Positions 1 to 10,216 of a stretch of DNA of 64,000 nt are shown in pieces (the first letter of the stretch is position 1; every line of letters starts with the position of its first letter). The stretch lies in assembly GCA_025677825.1 (NCBI GenBank), contig JAIXMO010000006.1:124001-188000 (forward strand). The letters are read 5' to 3'. The notes under the pieces are model-generated. The model was not told the DNA's origin, made no database searches, and saw only the letters and a program-made list of their open reading frames with translations. A program made the position numbers and the translations under genes. This stretch comes from Helicostylum pulchrum. Lineage: Eukaryota > Mucoromycota > Mucoromycetes > Mucorales > Mucoraceae.

Positions 1-85
1 ATTTATTTCTATAAGTGTGCAAATAATTTCTGAAAATAGTGTATGCAAAATGTAAATCTTTTATAATTAATCCCATTTATTTTAG

Positions 86-1746
86 AGTGACATGATGGAG
101 TCTCAAATCAGCAATAGACTACAACTGATAGCAGATAATAAAGATATAAACGTTACTGGTAAATAACATGTCATAACTAAAAATATATACATATACAGTT
201 TTAAATCATCCTTTACTCTATTAGATGAAGGAGAAAATGCATTTTTGACCATGGTATGTGTGTTTACTATTAATACAGTTAAAAATACCTATTTTTACCT
301 TTTTTTTTTAGTTGCATCAAAGACAACAAACAGTGGCAGAAGAGATGAATGTTTTAAGAATGCATATTAAAGATTTTGATACCACTAGACAAAGTATGCT
401 TGCAAAAGTAAGTTAAAAACTCACTTGTTAAATTTTTATCCCTCCAGGATTTTTAATTTTCTCGGGCAAAAATTAAAATAAAATATATAGATTGCAGATC
501 TAGAAAAAGAAAATTATAAGGAAAGACAACATTCACAGTCCCTGGCCATTGAACTACAACTACAAACAAACAATCATGAATCATCGCCTATGCTAAAATC
601 AATAGAACACGCAACTGAAGATGAAGACGATGAAGATCATGATATGTTAAAGGAGAATGAAGATCCAAAATCATTAGAATCCTTTAACCAGTTTTTGAGT
701 TTACGAAAACAATTACGTAGAAGTATATTTAAACGTGAGGAGGTAAAAAAAACAAACAAACAAAAACTGTTTTGCATAATATACATATGTAACATTTATT
801 AATACATGTCTGCATATCAGCTATGTAAAGATGCCGATGATATTATGAACCAGGTAGAACGATTTTGTGGTGTAACATTTAAACTTGCAAAGGTAAAGTC
901 AACAAATATGCAAGCGATACATGTTTTTTTAAAAACTAAAGTAGGAAACTAAAATGGGTAAGTTATTGAAGCTTATTGCACAAGAGGAATTTGAAAAGGA
1001 TCCTTATCAAATTCGAAATCGAGCAGTTAAGCTATTCAAGCGGTATGCTCAGCTCCCTACGTCAATCGAGAAAAATGGAACGGAATCTTCGATGATGATG
1101 GATAGTGTTCCACACGAACTGCCAAGACAAGCTTTTGCTTCCATGACTATAAACACGGAAGAATCTCAAGATTTTCATAATTTACGGGCCGAAAATGCTA
1201 AGCTAAAACAAAAGATTAAAGTAAGTTTTTAACAGCAAAAATAAAATGAAATACAATTCATTTTTCTTACTGAATTTTTCTTTCTTGCCTTAATAGCTAT
1301 TAAATAAAGGTCAAAATAGATTAAAAGAGGCGTTTGAAAATACCAAAAATCACCAGGATGTGTTGATGATGGACGAGAGTTGTACAAACAAAGCTTCGAA
1401 TACTGTACCGGAGGTAAACTAACTTGTTTTAGATTTATACACGTAAGAAAATAACTTTTTGTCTACCGTGTCGTCTATTTTTAGGTATTTCATCAACAGC
1501 AGGATATGTCTTTGGTACCGGAAGCCATGTCTGATGAACCAACTTGTACTGAAATTACAAAGCCTGGGGTTGCAATTGAGCAACATGTTATAGATGATTA
1601 TGAAAGCGATATAAACGAACTACTAAAGCAAAAAATGAGACATAAAAGACGAAGGTATGTATCATGAAATCAAAAAAAAAAAAAAAAAAAAAAAAAAAAG
1701 ATACATATATTAAATTTTTTATTTTAGAAAACTACGCTCACGTTGA
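86..1746 (+). CDS. Coiled-coil protein of unknown function (5' partial)
   Basis: I do not recognise this protein. Nine exons can be joined: 86-158, 225-253, 312-407, 491-742, 821-892, 945-1220, 1297-1413, 1485-1654 and 1728-1746. Their lengths sum to 1104 nt, exactly 368 codons including the TGA stop. The product is rich in Gln, Glu, Lys and Leu with heptad-like stretches (for example around 312-560 and 1180-1350), an acidic run near 615-660 and a very basic C-terminus (KMRHKRRRKLRSR). This suggests a mostly helical coiled-coil protein, perhaps cytoskeletal or nuclear. The first exon is preceded by a good 3' splice signal (ttttag), and an upstream donor-like gtatgc lies near position 42, so the true start probably lies before the window. 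If not, the Met codons at 92 and 95 would serve. The intron before the last exon carries a run of 28 A. Confidence 0.75.
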
Positions 1747-1864
1747 AAACCTTAAAAGCCAAGACTCTCGAAATCTCACATATTTGTATAAATACTCGCC
1801 ATTTTTTTTTTATTTTTTATTCTAACAATTAAATAAATCTACACCTTTTTTTAAAAAAAAAACA

Positions 1865-2077
1865 ATGCTCGATCAAAACTATGTAATTCCTGTAGTCTAT
1901 GACTCCTGTTATGAAAAGCCACCAATGTATACTGAAGTAGCCGAGCCATCTGCTACTATGCACAGAAACCACTTTTCTTTGCGCAAGATGAAAACTGGTC
2001 TCAAAGTATTTATGTTTGAAAGAAGAAATCGTCGCGAAAAGAAACCTCAAGACGGAAAAACCAATCCTATGGAATAA
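1865..2077 (+). CDS. Possible small basic protein (70 aa)
   Basis: An uninterrupted 70-codon frame lies just downstream of the coiled-coil gene. The composition looks protein-like: an N-terminal half with Tyr, Pro and Glu, then a basic C-terminal part containing SLRKMKTGLKVFMFERRNRR. A TATA-like tataaatac lies about 80 nt upstream near 1785, and the A-rich stretch directly before the ATG is typical of a fungal start. A T-rich region with A-rich tracts follows the stop. No family is recognised. It could be a real short gene or a chance frame; composition and promoter position favour a gene, but there is no homology evidence. Confidence 0.4.
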   Translation: MLDQNYVIPVVYDSCYEKPPMYTEVAEPSATMHRNHFSLRKMKTGLKVFMFERRNRREKKPQDGKTNPME

Positions 2078-2099
2078 GCATATAATTTTATGCGTGCAC

Positions 2100-3161
2100 A
2101 AACAATTTGTAAATTAATACCTGTAAATAAAAACTATTTTTTGCTATTCCAAAAAAAAAAAAGCTGTCAATTTTTAAAATAACGTGTGCTTCAAATGGCG
2201 ATCCTCTCCTATTTTCTTGCAGTTCGAAATAGTTTTGAAATGGAGTTGGAACACACATCTTTATTTTTCATATAAAAAAGCTTTTCTTTTACTTTTTGGC
2301 GTTAAAAGAGTTTAAATCAGATTAGTGCCATTTTCTCTTTAAAGCCAAGACAATGACAGCCTTCAACAACAACAAACCCCCCCCCCCCCATCTCTTTAAA
2401 TATAACTATCTTTTTGCTCTTTTCACTTTAAAGGGTCGTAATATCCATTTTGATTGGCAACCTTAAAATATTATTAAAAGGGTTACCCGACTTGGTTTTA
2501 TTCAGGGATTTTACTTGCTAAAAAAAAAGAATAGACTATAAAAGTTTTTTTTTTCTTATTTAAAAAAATAAATTAATTAACACGTACGTAAAAAAAAAAG
2601 TAAACAGTAGAGAGCAAGAGATGTTATGCTACAATAGCTCACAAAGTATACATGTACCTGCGGGGTAGAATTTCAGTTTGTACAACAAGAAGTATATATA
2701 TTTTTTTCTCAGATTTTGATGAAGGTAAAGGAGGATTGTATTCATTGTTTTACAGTGGACAGAATAAACGATATTAATAATAAAGGTAGTACATAGTAGA
2801 TACCAAGTAAGTAAATGATACTACATTTAGGATAGTCTAAAAAAGCCTAAAAGGGATCCGTTGATTGAGTCACATAAATATACGCTATAATAATGAGGCT
2901 AAATAAAATAAATAGATTTTTATATATATAATATCGCTAATGTATGTGTGAAGAGAGAGAGAGAGAAAAAAAAAGAGACTGAAGGGAGAAGAAAGAGGGT
3001 TTTTTTTTGAGGTGGTAATAATAGAAGGAGGATGAAATACATGATTTAGGAAAAAAAAAATAGATATTAATTTACATGCTGAGAGAGAGAAAGAGATTTT
3101 TTTTTGGAGTTTTTTGTAGTCGTTTTTTTTTTTGTCTTTTTTTGTTGCTGTTTGTAAATGA
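2100..3161. other. Intergenic, no gene seen
   Basis: AT-rich spacer with a C homopolymer near 2379-2389, several A/T runs and GA-rich simple sequence near 2950-3000 and 3080. The right part is presumably the 3' untranslated region of the minus-strand tetraspanin gene. Open frames here are low-complexity and show no protein character. Confidence 0.6.
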
Positions 3162-4286
3162 TTAATAGTATGCAGTGCCATTTCCATGTCGATTATTGTT
3201 AATGGTATTACCATTGTAATTATCACTATAACTGTTTGAGTTGTTATTGTGACGATACATATCGTAACTATCATATCGATTATTACGATTAGGTTCTTCA
3301 TGGTTGGTATAAGTATTCTGAGTACCATTTCCAGTATTAGTAGTAGTAGTAGCACCACCAGCATAGTAGTTCTTTTGTTCCTCTTGTTGATAAGAACCTA
3401 CAGTGGTAGGGGTATCGACTGACATATCATCCAGTCTAATACCAGACTTTCTACGTTTACGTCTTTCATCTTCTTCGTCGTCGTCCGTGATGGGTCCACT
3501 ACAGAGTAAAGTGATGGCGTTGGACATGGCTAATAATTCAAGCGCTAATGCAGCAAATAAAACCAGATATAATTTTCCAAATGTAACTTTTATGTAATTT
3601 TGTAATTTTGGCGCGCAAGGATATTTTACATCGATTGAATTGCTGGCATCTTTACAAACGTCTGATTCAACAAACTTGTCTATAACTGTTTGAAAACCAC
3701 AACAATCAAACTGTTTTTTTGTTTGTTAAAAGATATTCATTTATTATCACTAAAATTATTTTTACCTGTTCCTGTAAATTGTACCTATAACTAATGGTTG
3801 ATTTGGGCCAAATATCGATCAAATATTGAGAAGAATTGGCTGCCTTTTGATAAATTTTGATGCCGATCATCACTTGAAATACAAGTGCACCGATAATAAT
3901 TACCATGTAAACATAAGTAATCATATTCTTTTTAACGTAGGCACCAATAATACCAAAAATAGACGCTATACAAATTACTGCTCCAAGAATTGCCAATACT
4001 TTTTTTTTTTTTTTTTTTTTTTTTAAAACAGTGTGAGTAATTTTTTTTAAAAAATAAAAAAAGGGCTTACGTTTAAATGTGTTTGCTGGAAATAATGTGG
4101 CTCCCATAAATTTATCTTGCATACCAATTAATCCAAACGCAATAAATGCTATACCGAGACAAGCAAATAATAAATTGGTAGTAATCATGTAGACTTTACT
4201 CAGTCTAACAGAAATATGTATTTTTTAATAAACTTTTTTTAAATAAACAAATAAAAAAAAGTTTACCTAGCACAACAGTTTGTCAT
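3162..4286 (-). CDS. Tetraspanin
   Basis: Multi-pass plasma-membrane scaffold of the tetraspanin family. Reading leftwards from the ATG at 4286-4284, a short first exon (MTNCCAR) joins to LSKVYMITTNLLFACLG, the first membrane helix. The second and third helices follow (LAILGAVICIASIFGIIGAY; YVYMVIIIGALVFQVMIGIKIY). An extracellular loop carries the family's diagnostic CCG motif (FDCCGFQTV near 3700) and further Cys residues (VCKDAS, YPCAPK). The fourth helix is LYLVLFAALALELLAMSNAI. The cytosolic C-terminus is unusually long, acidic/basic (DDDEEDERRKRRKS) and then Asn/Tyr/Gly-rich low complexity. Adjacent Cys residues at the N-terminus are plausible palmitoylation sites. The intron before the second helix contains 25 A (minus strand) directly before the splice AG. 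Fungal tetraspanins such as Pls1 act in polarised growth; assignment to that subfamily is not claimed. Confidence 0.85.
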
Positions 4287-4289
4287 TGC

Positions 4290-5608
4290 AAATGTTTAAA
4301 CGAATGAGATTATAAAAAAAGAAAAAAAAAAGCGAGAGAGAGAAAGGAATGACTAGGTCTCTTGTATTTTTTTATGAAAAAAGAAAAAAAAAAAAAAAGA
4401 AAGAGAGTATGAAAGGGAAAAGGAAAAGGGGAAAAATAAAAAAATAAATGTCTGTGAGGCACAAGTTTATTTAAAACTACTATTTTTACTCATATTGTAA
4501 TTAAGCGTTTTTTTTTTTTCTTTTCTTCTTTTTTTTTTTTTATTCTGTTACTTTCTATTATGTACAATTTTCTTTTTTTTTAAAGAAAAATCAATATATA
4601 AACAATTTTATTTTGTTATCAGCAAAAAATATATTTGTATACAAAAAAAAAGAGAGAGACTTCTCTACATAGCATCTGTACTACAAAGTATCTTTAAAGC
4701 ACCTTGGTTTAAACGAATCACAGCCAGTAAATAAAATGATTTTAATCACTGGCACTTGCTTAACGTTCCACTGAATGAACTTATTTCACTCTCAGTAAAA
4801 CAAGGGGACAACTCTTAATTATACGCATTAGACAATATTTTGTATTTTCTCTCTCTCTCTTTCTCTTTCTTTCTTAATCGTGTGCCTAACATACCTTATC
4901 TAAGGAGAAATAAAAATAAAAAAATCCCGTTCATGATTTAATTAAAATGTCTAGACTATATACCCAGTAAATACATATATTCTTAAAAAATATTAGAGTG
5001 GCCTAATAATGAAAAAGATACTACACACCTGATTAAAAGAAAATCCATTTATGGTTTAACAGAATGGGGATTGAAATATTTCGGGGCAAAAAAAAAAAAG
5101 TGCAGCTGAATACTTCGGGCAGTTTCATCCATTGTTCTTCAGTGAGAAACCGCTGAAATTATCAGTGGAACGCGTTACTTCATACTGGACACCAAAAGCA
5201 TTTCTACAAGTGAGATATAATTAGTTATACGACGTAGTATCATACCTAGAATTGTATATATTTTTGACTGTTAGAGTACTTTTAGTATGTACGCTATGAT
5301 AAATAAAGGAATAATTAGCAATATGAACAAGAATAAATTATACTGATAAAATGTCAGATTAAGTACTTACCTTGTATAATAATTTAAGGATGATGTCTAA
5401 ACTAAAAGCATATCTTTATGAGTGTTTGGCCTAATGTTATTTCAGTTACGAATAAAACTCACCGAGACGTAGGTAACTGTCAAATTTTTACATTCTACTT
5501 AACAAATGAACAATAAATAGGTTAGATAGTAAATAAACTTTATTCTCAAAATGACAAAGAAAAGTAAATTGTGGTATAGTTTTCCTTATCAAACTGACAG
5601 TATTTATC

Positions 5609-5648
<40 letters not shown>

Positions 5649-6329
5649 GTCTTTGCCTCTTTCTTTTTTTTTGCGCCTTTACCTACTTTTTTTTATCATG
5701 GCACTAAGAGAGGTAACATTAGATATTACACAACTTATCAAAGAAAAGAAACGTAAACGTAAAAAAGAAGGTAATTATGATTAGATCACCTGTTATAATA
5801 TTAAATATTAAAGTATCTTTACATGCATGGCTTTATGCGAATGTCTGTGGTTTGCAAGGAAATGAGTACGGTCCACACTAATATGATAGTAGAAAATTTT
5901 GAATCAAGACTAATAAACTAATTTTTGTGGTTCATTCAAAAATAATTTCCTGAGGTAAGTTTAATACACGGTATATACCCAAAATCTTTTCCAAATTTTT
6001 GAATATTTTGATTTCGCACTAGCTATCGTACGAGTGCACAACTGATAAGTAATTCCTTTTGTTATCAAAATTATTGGAGACCTATTAAAAAGAACATGAT
6101 AGCACTCTTTTTAAAAAGAAACCAGTATTATTCTCTTTGGTTCCTCCTCCCTCCATGAAGTGGAGGTACACTATCATTAATTCCAACTGCTTGACGGCAT
6201 TCAGCAAACAAAAACTGCCTAAAAACTATTCAGATATTTTAAAAATGTTTGATAAATTAGAGTCAAAATTGTATGTATAATGAATATCGTAAAGTAAAAA
6301 CTAATGCACAACACATAGCGATATATCCA
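4290..6329. other. Gene-poor AT-rich region
   Basis: No convincing gene. It holds many A/T and GA runs and one of the longest homopolymers of the window (37 T at 5610-5646). Directly after it, a short frame from 5698 encodes MALREVTLDITQLIKEKKRK, ending near a donor-like gt. This could be an isolated exon, but no continuation was found. The left end is the promoter of the minus-strand tetraspanin gene. Confidence 0.5.
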
Positions 6330-7060
6330 AGATAAAGAAATCTGCTTCTTCAAATGTGATTAGAACTGATGGTCGTACTGTTGATTATTCGAAAAGAGAA
6401 TTGAAAGAAAGAGAGAGACAAAATATGACATAAATACTTTTACGTATTCCTATAAACAAAACAAGTCGTACTTCTGTACTAGCCGTCTAACCTCGCTTCA
6501 CTCGGTTACATCGTCGCCGTCGCCCTGCGGAATTGAGACTTGCAATATTTTACAGAATCTATCTTTTACTTATACGACCCACTCTTTGAGGTCAGTTAAG
6601 GACGTCAGTTGAATGTTAGACCTTTTGAAAAAAAAGGCCGGACTTTGATGAATTGCAGTATATATGTGGATATTTAGATCATGTAGCTTATGTCTTACGA
6701 AACTTGGAAAGTATATTACGCTACAATGGTTTTAAAAAGACAAAAGACAACCTATTACTTTATGGAGCCAGACAGAAAGCTCGCGCATAAATGTGCAATG
6801 TTCTCATTAACGGGAGGAAGAAATATAGTAAAGAAAGAGGGCGAAAAGTAAAAGAACATAATTCTGAGAAAAGATATTTACGTATTTGAATTACTAGTAT
6901 TGTGTAGGTACTAACTCTGAAAATCAAAAGTAGCAGAATACCAGTCGTTCTTTTCGGAAACGGTATGTCCCGGAAAAGATTGCGAGAAGTTCAAAGGAAA
7001 TAGATGCGGAGTAACCTGTATTTTGTGGAAAGAACTACAAAGTAATTTCCCTCTGGACGT
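6330..7060 (+). pseudogene. Decayed transposase-like gene
   Basis: Translation of the plus strand gives long protein-like stretches broken by several stop codons and at least one frameshift. Recognisable blocks are HRRRRPAELRLAIFYR (about 6508-6556), YLDHVAYVLRNLESILRYNG with YGARQKARA and VLINGRKKYSKERGRKVKEH (about 6668-6860), and IPVVLFGNGMSRKRL (about 6940-6980). After a frame change comes FKGNRCGVTCILWKEL (about 6990-7040). From memory this order matches a repetitive transposase-like protein family of Mucoromycete fungi that ends in a zinc-ribbon. The zinc-ribbon part is not visible here. The copy is clearly non-functional. The family name is inference; the coding character and its disruption are seen directly. 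Confidence 0.5.
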
Positions 7061-7410
7061 GTAGCGAGATTATCGTTTTTAAATTAGTCTTATTTCATCA
7101 AGTAATAATATGTGTATGTATACGAAGAGGGGTAAGATCTCCCGCCCTATAATCACATTTCCATATAAGGTGAATTTATACTATTTATTGAAAAAAAAAA
7201 GGTACAAGCACCCTACGTAATTTTTTTTTAATAAAAAGACTAGAACAAAATTTATATTTATGTTTATTTTGAAACGAAAAGTAGGGTAACTGCAACAACA
7301 AAAAGGTTTATACCCCCGTCTTGTTTCATCCTGCATTGCCAAAAACGTATTTGCTTTATACAAATTTAAATAAATGGTGTAACTATTTACATCTAAATAT
7401 TGTGTTTTTT

Positions 7411-9372
7411 TTATTCAATCATATCGAGGGTGACAATGCACGGAGTAGCCCTTCTATTATGTTTACTATTTCTTTGGCCGAAGCTACCGTTACTACTACT
7501 ATAAGAAGAGTGACTAGAGGAAGAAGTATTTTTTACGTGAAATAAGTAACCATCATCTGTATCATGATGAATTACACTAATGGAAGGCCTTCTTCGCCTA
7601 ATTAATTTATTACTATTTTCCCGTTTTGCTTTATTTCTTAAATACTCTTCTTCTTCTGCTTCTTCTTCCTCTGCTTCTTTTTCTTCGATAATCATATCTT
7701 CTAAATCTGGTTCGGTATTAAATATATTCATTACTTGTTTGGAATGAACTGAATCATTTGGTGTACGCACTTCAACATTTTCTGCCTATATCAAAAAAAA
7801 TCAGTCGGTGATCATAAAATAAAGTTAGGCCCGCGTACCTCGTCAATGAGATTGTCGTCATCATGAGAGCTTGGTGTTGGTGTAACGCTCTCTGTGATAC
7901 TTGGAAGCTGATTTTGAACAACGGAAGCAGATTCCTGTCCCGAGCCATTGGATGAAGACGAGGTAGATGATTTATTCACATTCGATCTCTGTATCTCTGG
8001 CGCTTTTTTTCCAGCAAATATATATACTTTAACACCTCTAGAACCTAACTTAACTGTTGCTATACTCATATCACATACAGTAATTGCCTCTTCGTCTTCA
8101 TCTAAAGTAGTTGCACTTATATTACTCCAGGCTTTTCGTTTGGTGTTAAATATACAAACTTCGTCAATTGAATAACTACACAATATCTCGTTATCATCTT
8201 CATCTTCACGAATTGAGTGACCTCCGAAAATAATTAATTTGTTACCGTAGGAACACATGTAGGCTTGAAATCGATCGTGGGGGCTGTCACCTGTAGTTGA
8301 GATTAAATGGTTTCTTTGCGGAGATTCGCCAGGAGTTGGTATTTGGCTTCGGAGGTATCTTTCGACTTCAGGGTGCTCATACTTGTACCACACCCATGTT
8401 TGACAATCCAACTTGTACAAGTCGTCATAGACTATATATCTGGAATCGTTATCTAATTGTGCGCCTCCATGAATATACAAGTTATTGCCAATGGTAGTAC
8501 TAGCGTGACCAAACCTTAAATGAGGTACATGTCTATTATTATTATTTTAGTTTAATAAGATACACATATTTGAATTTTTTTTTTTGTACATTACCCACTT
8601 ACAGGAGGTACAAACCAACGGTTTTCTAATGTATCATAGACAAATACGTCATTTTCTCCTACAAAATATAAGGTTTAGTTATAATTTTAAGCGCGTACAA
8701 ACATTTAAAAATAACTTTTTTTTTTTCTACCAACTGAATTATAACATAAACCACCAAAAACAATCAAATAACGATCTCCAATCGAATCAACTGAGTGTTC
8801 GTGCCTTGGTCTAGGAGGTAAACCAGAAGCGTTATCAATGATCTTTGTGTTGAAAGTGTTAATATCAATCTCGATGAGAGCATTTGACAAAGTATAAGAT
8901 TTTATTAACCTGCCACCTATTAAATAAATTTTGGTTCCTATTATGGCAGCGGAGGTAATTTGAGGTTTAATGTCAATCATGTCAATCATATTTAATTTAT
9001 GGCTAGACCAAATTCCCGTTTTGAGATCAAATGTATAGCACAATGAACCTTCGTTGATAAATGGCATATAAAAAGTAGAACCTGAACAAACGCCTGCTCT
9101 GTAGTTTAAAAAGGGGGGTACATTTGACATACCAATATTTACTGTACTAACTTGTGCATTTCTAAATGAGATAACATTACGTACAAGTGATCCTTTGTTT
9201 TTTTAAAAAGAAAATGATGTTAAATTCGTATATTTATTAGCAAAGCAAAATACTTACCAAAATATCGACAAGTTTGGGCTAAATGAGCTAGTGACCTATT
9301 CTCTAGAAAATCAAGTATAACGTATATTATGTCTAGACTTAAGTCAAAAATAGTATTTTTGTCTGTTGTCAT
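7411..9372 (-). CDS. F-box / kelch-repeat protein
   Basis: Begins at the ATG at 9372-9370. The first exon encodes an F-box-like segment (LSLDIIYVILDFLENRSLAHLAQTCRYF). It is spliced in frame to a beta-propeller region with kelch-type motifs: TKIYLIGGR, GDRYLIVFGG, FGHASTTIGNNLYIHGG and GNKLIIFGG, each followed by a Tyr/Trp strand such as WVWYKYEHPE or AWSNIS. The C-terminus is disordered: Ser-rich, then Glu-rich (EEKEAEEEEAEEEE) and basic (RRRRPSISVI). F-box/kelch proteins are usually substrate receptors of SCF ubiquitin ligases, the F-box binding Skp1 and the propeller the substrate. The substrate cannot be inferred. At least five exons; the small exon ENDVFVYDTLENRWFVPP lies between 8690 and 8600. 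The last intron is about 55 nt near 7790-7840. The F-box call rests on a single helix-rich segment and is less certain than the kelch repeats. Confidence 0.8.
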
Positions 9373-9437
9373 TATTATTTAGAATACAAAAAAAGAAAAA
9401 GAAAAGAGAAAAATAAAATAAAAGAGAGATGATTTAT

Positions 9438-9440
<3 letters not shown>

Positions 9441-9476
<36 letters not shown>
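9441..9476. repeat. Poly-T run of 36
   Basis: Uninterrupted run of 36 T upstream of the minus-strand F-box/kelch gene, about 70 nt from its start codon. On the coding strand of that gene it is a poly-dA tract, a common nucleosome-excluding promoter element in fungi; a promoter role is inference. Confidence 0.7.
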
Positions 9477-9479
9477 CCT

Positions 9480-10216
9480 TTTTTCTTTTAGGTTAAACCC
9501 GGGTCCATTTAAGCAGCTTTCCTAAATGATGTCATGTCATAACTCAATTTAGTAACCTATTGCACTTTCGAGAAGATTCTTGTTAATTGAATTTGTTAAA
9601 AAAAGGGTAGAAAAAAAGAAAAAAAGAAAAAAAAAAAAAAAAACTGCAACTTAAAATTTATTTAGAGTTGAAAGAACAAATAAAAAATGATCTATGCTTA
9701 TTTAAGTCTAATGTTCTTTTTCTTTTCTTTTCTTTTTCTTTTCTAGACTTTCCCTGGTTAATTTTGGTGTGACTAGCGCCCTCGAAACTTTACGGAATAA
9801 TATAAAATAAGAAAATCATCAGATGATGGGTTTTCTACTTTGTGGTCACACATATATTTGTGTCTGATGTCCATTTATAGCGTACTACAAGATCTTCAGT
9901 GCATTGAAAATTAAATAGAAAATATCAGGTTTTTTACCATTCCATTGGGTTTTCTCTCATCTGTGTAATACTTGTGCGGCTGAATTAAAACTCATTATGT
10001 TGTCACTTTTCTTTACTTGAAACTAGCGGTTTTGCCTCAAACTCAAATCAATTTATGCTCCATAAAAGAAACTTTTTTTTTGGGGTGTATCTAGAGATTA
10101 TTAGTTTATTTTTTTTGCCGTCATTCGATTCGTTCGATTGACGCTCCTTTTTTATTATAATTATTTTTATTTTTTTTTATTTTTGTTAACGCTAATTCTT
10201 TTTTTATAAATATACC
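9480..10216. other. Divergent promoter region, no gene seen
   Basis: Spacer between the divergently transcribed F-box/kelch and Zn2Cys6 genes. AT-rich with pyrimidine-rich tracts (9710-9745 and 10080-10200). A TATA-like tttataaatata sits just before the ATG of the Zn2Cys6 gene. Confidence 0.55.

Noticed and set aside
2885..3364. 159-codon minus-strand frame with many hydrophobic residues
   Set aside because: It overlaps the last exon of the tetraspanin in another frame and its continuation is low-complexity 3' sequence. The tetraspanin reading explains the region.
5551..5784. 77-codon frame including 12 consecutive Phe
   Set aside because: The Phe run is the poly-T tract. Only the last 24 codons (MALREVTLDITQLIKEKKRK and following) look protein-like, and no further exon was found.
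6481..6540. GC-richer patch considered as a tRNA or structured RNA
   Set aside because: No cloverleaf or conserved T-loop sequence could be found. The patch encodes HRRRRPAELRLA of the transposase-like relic.
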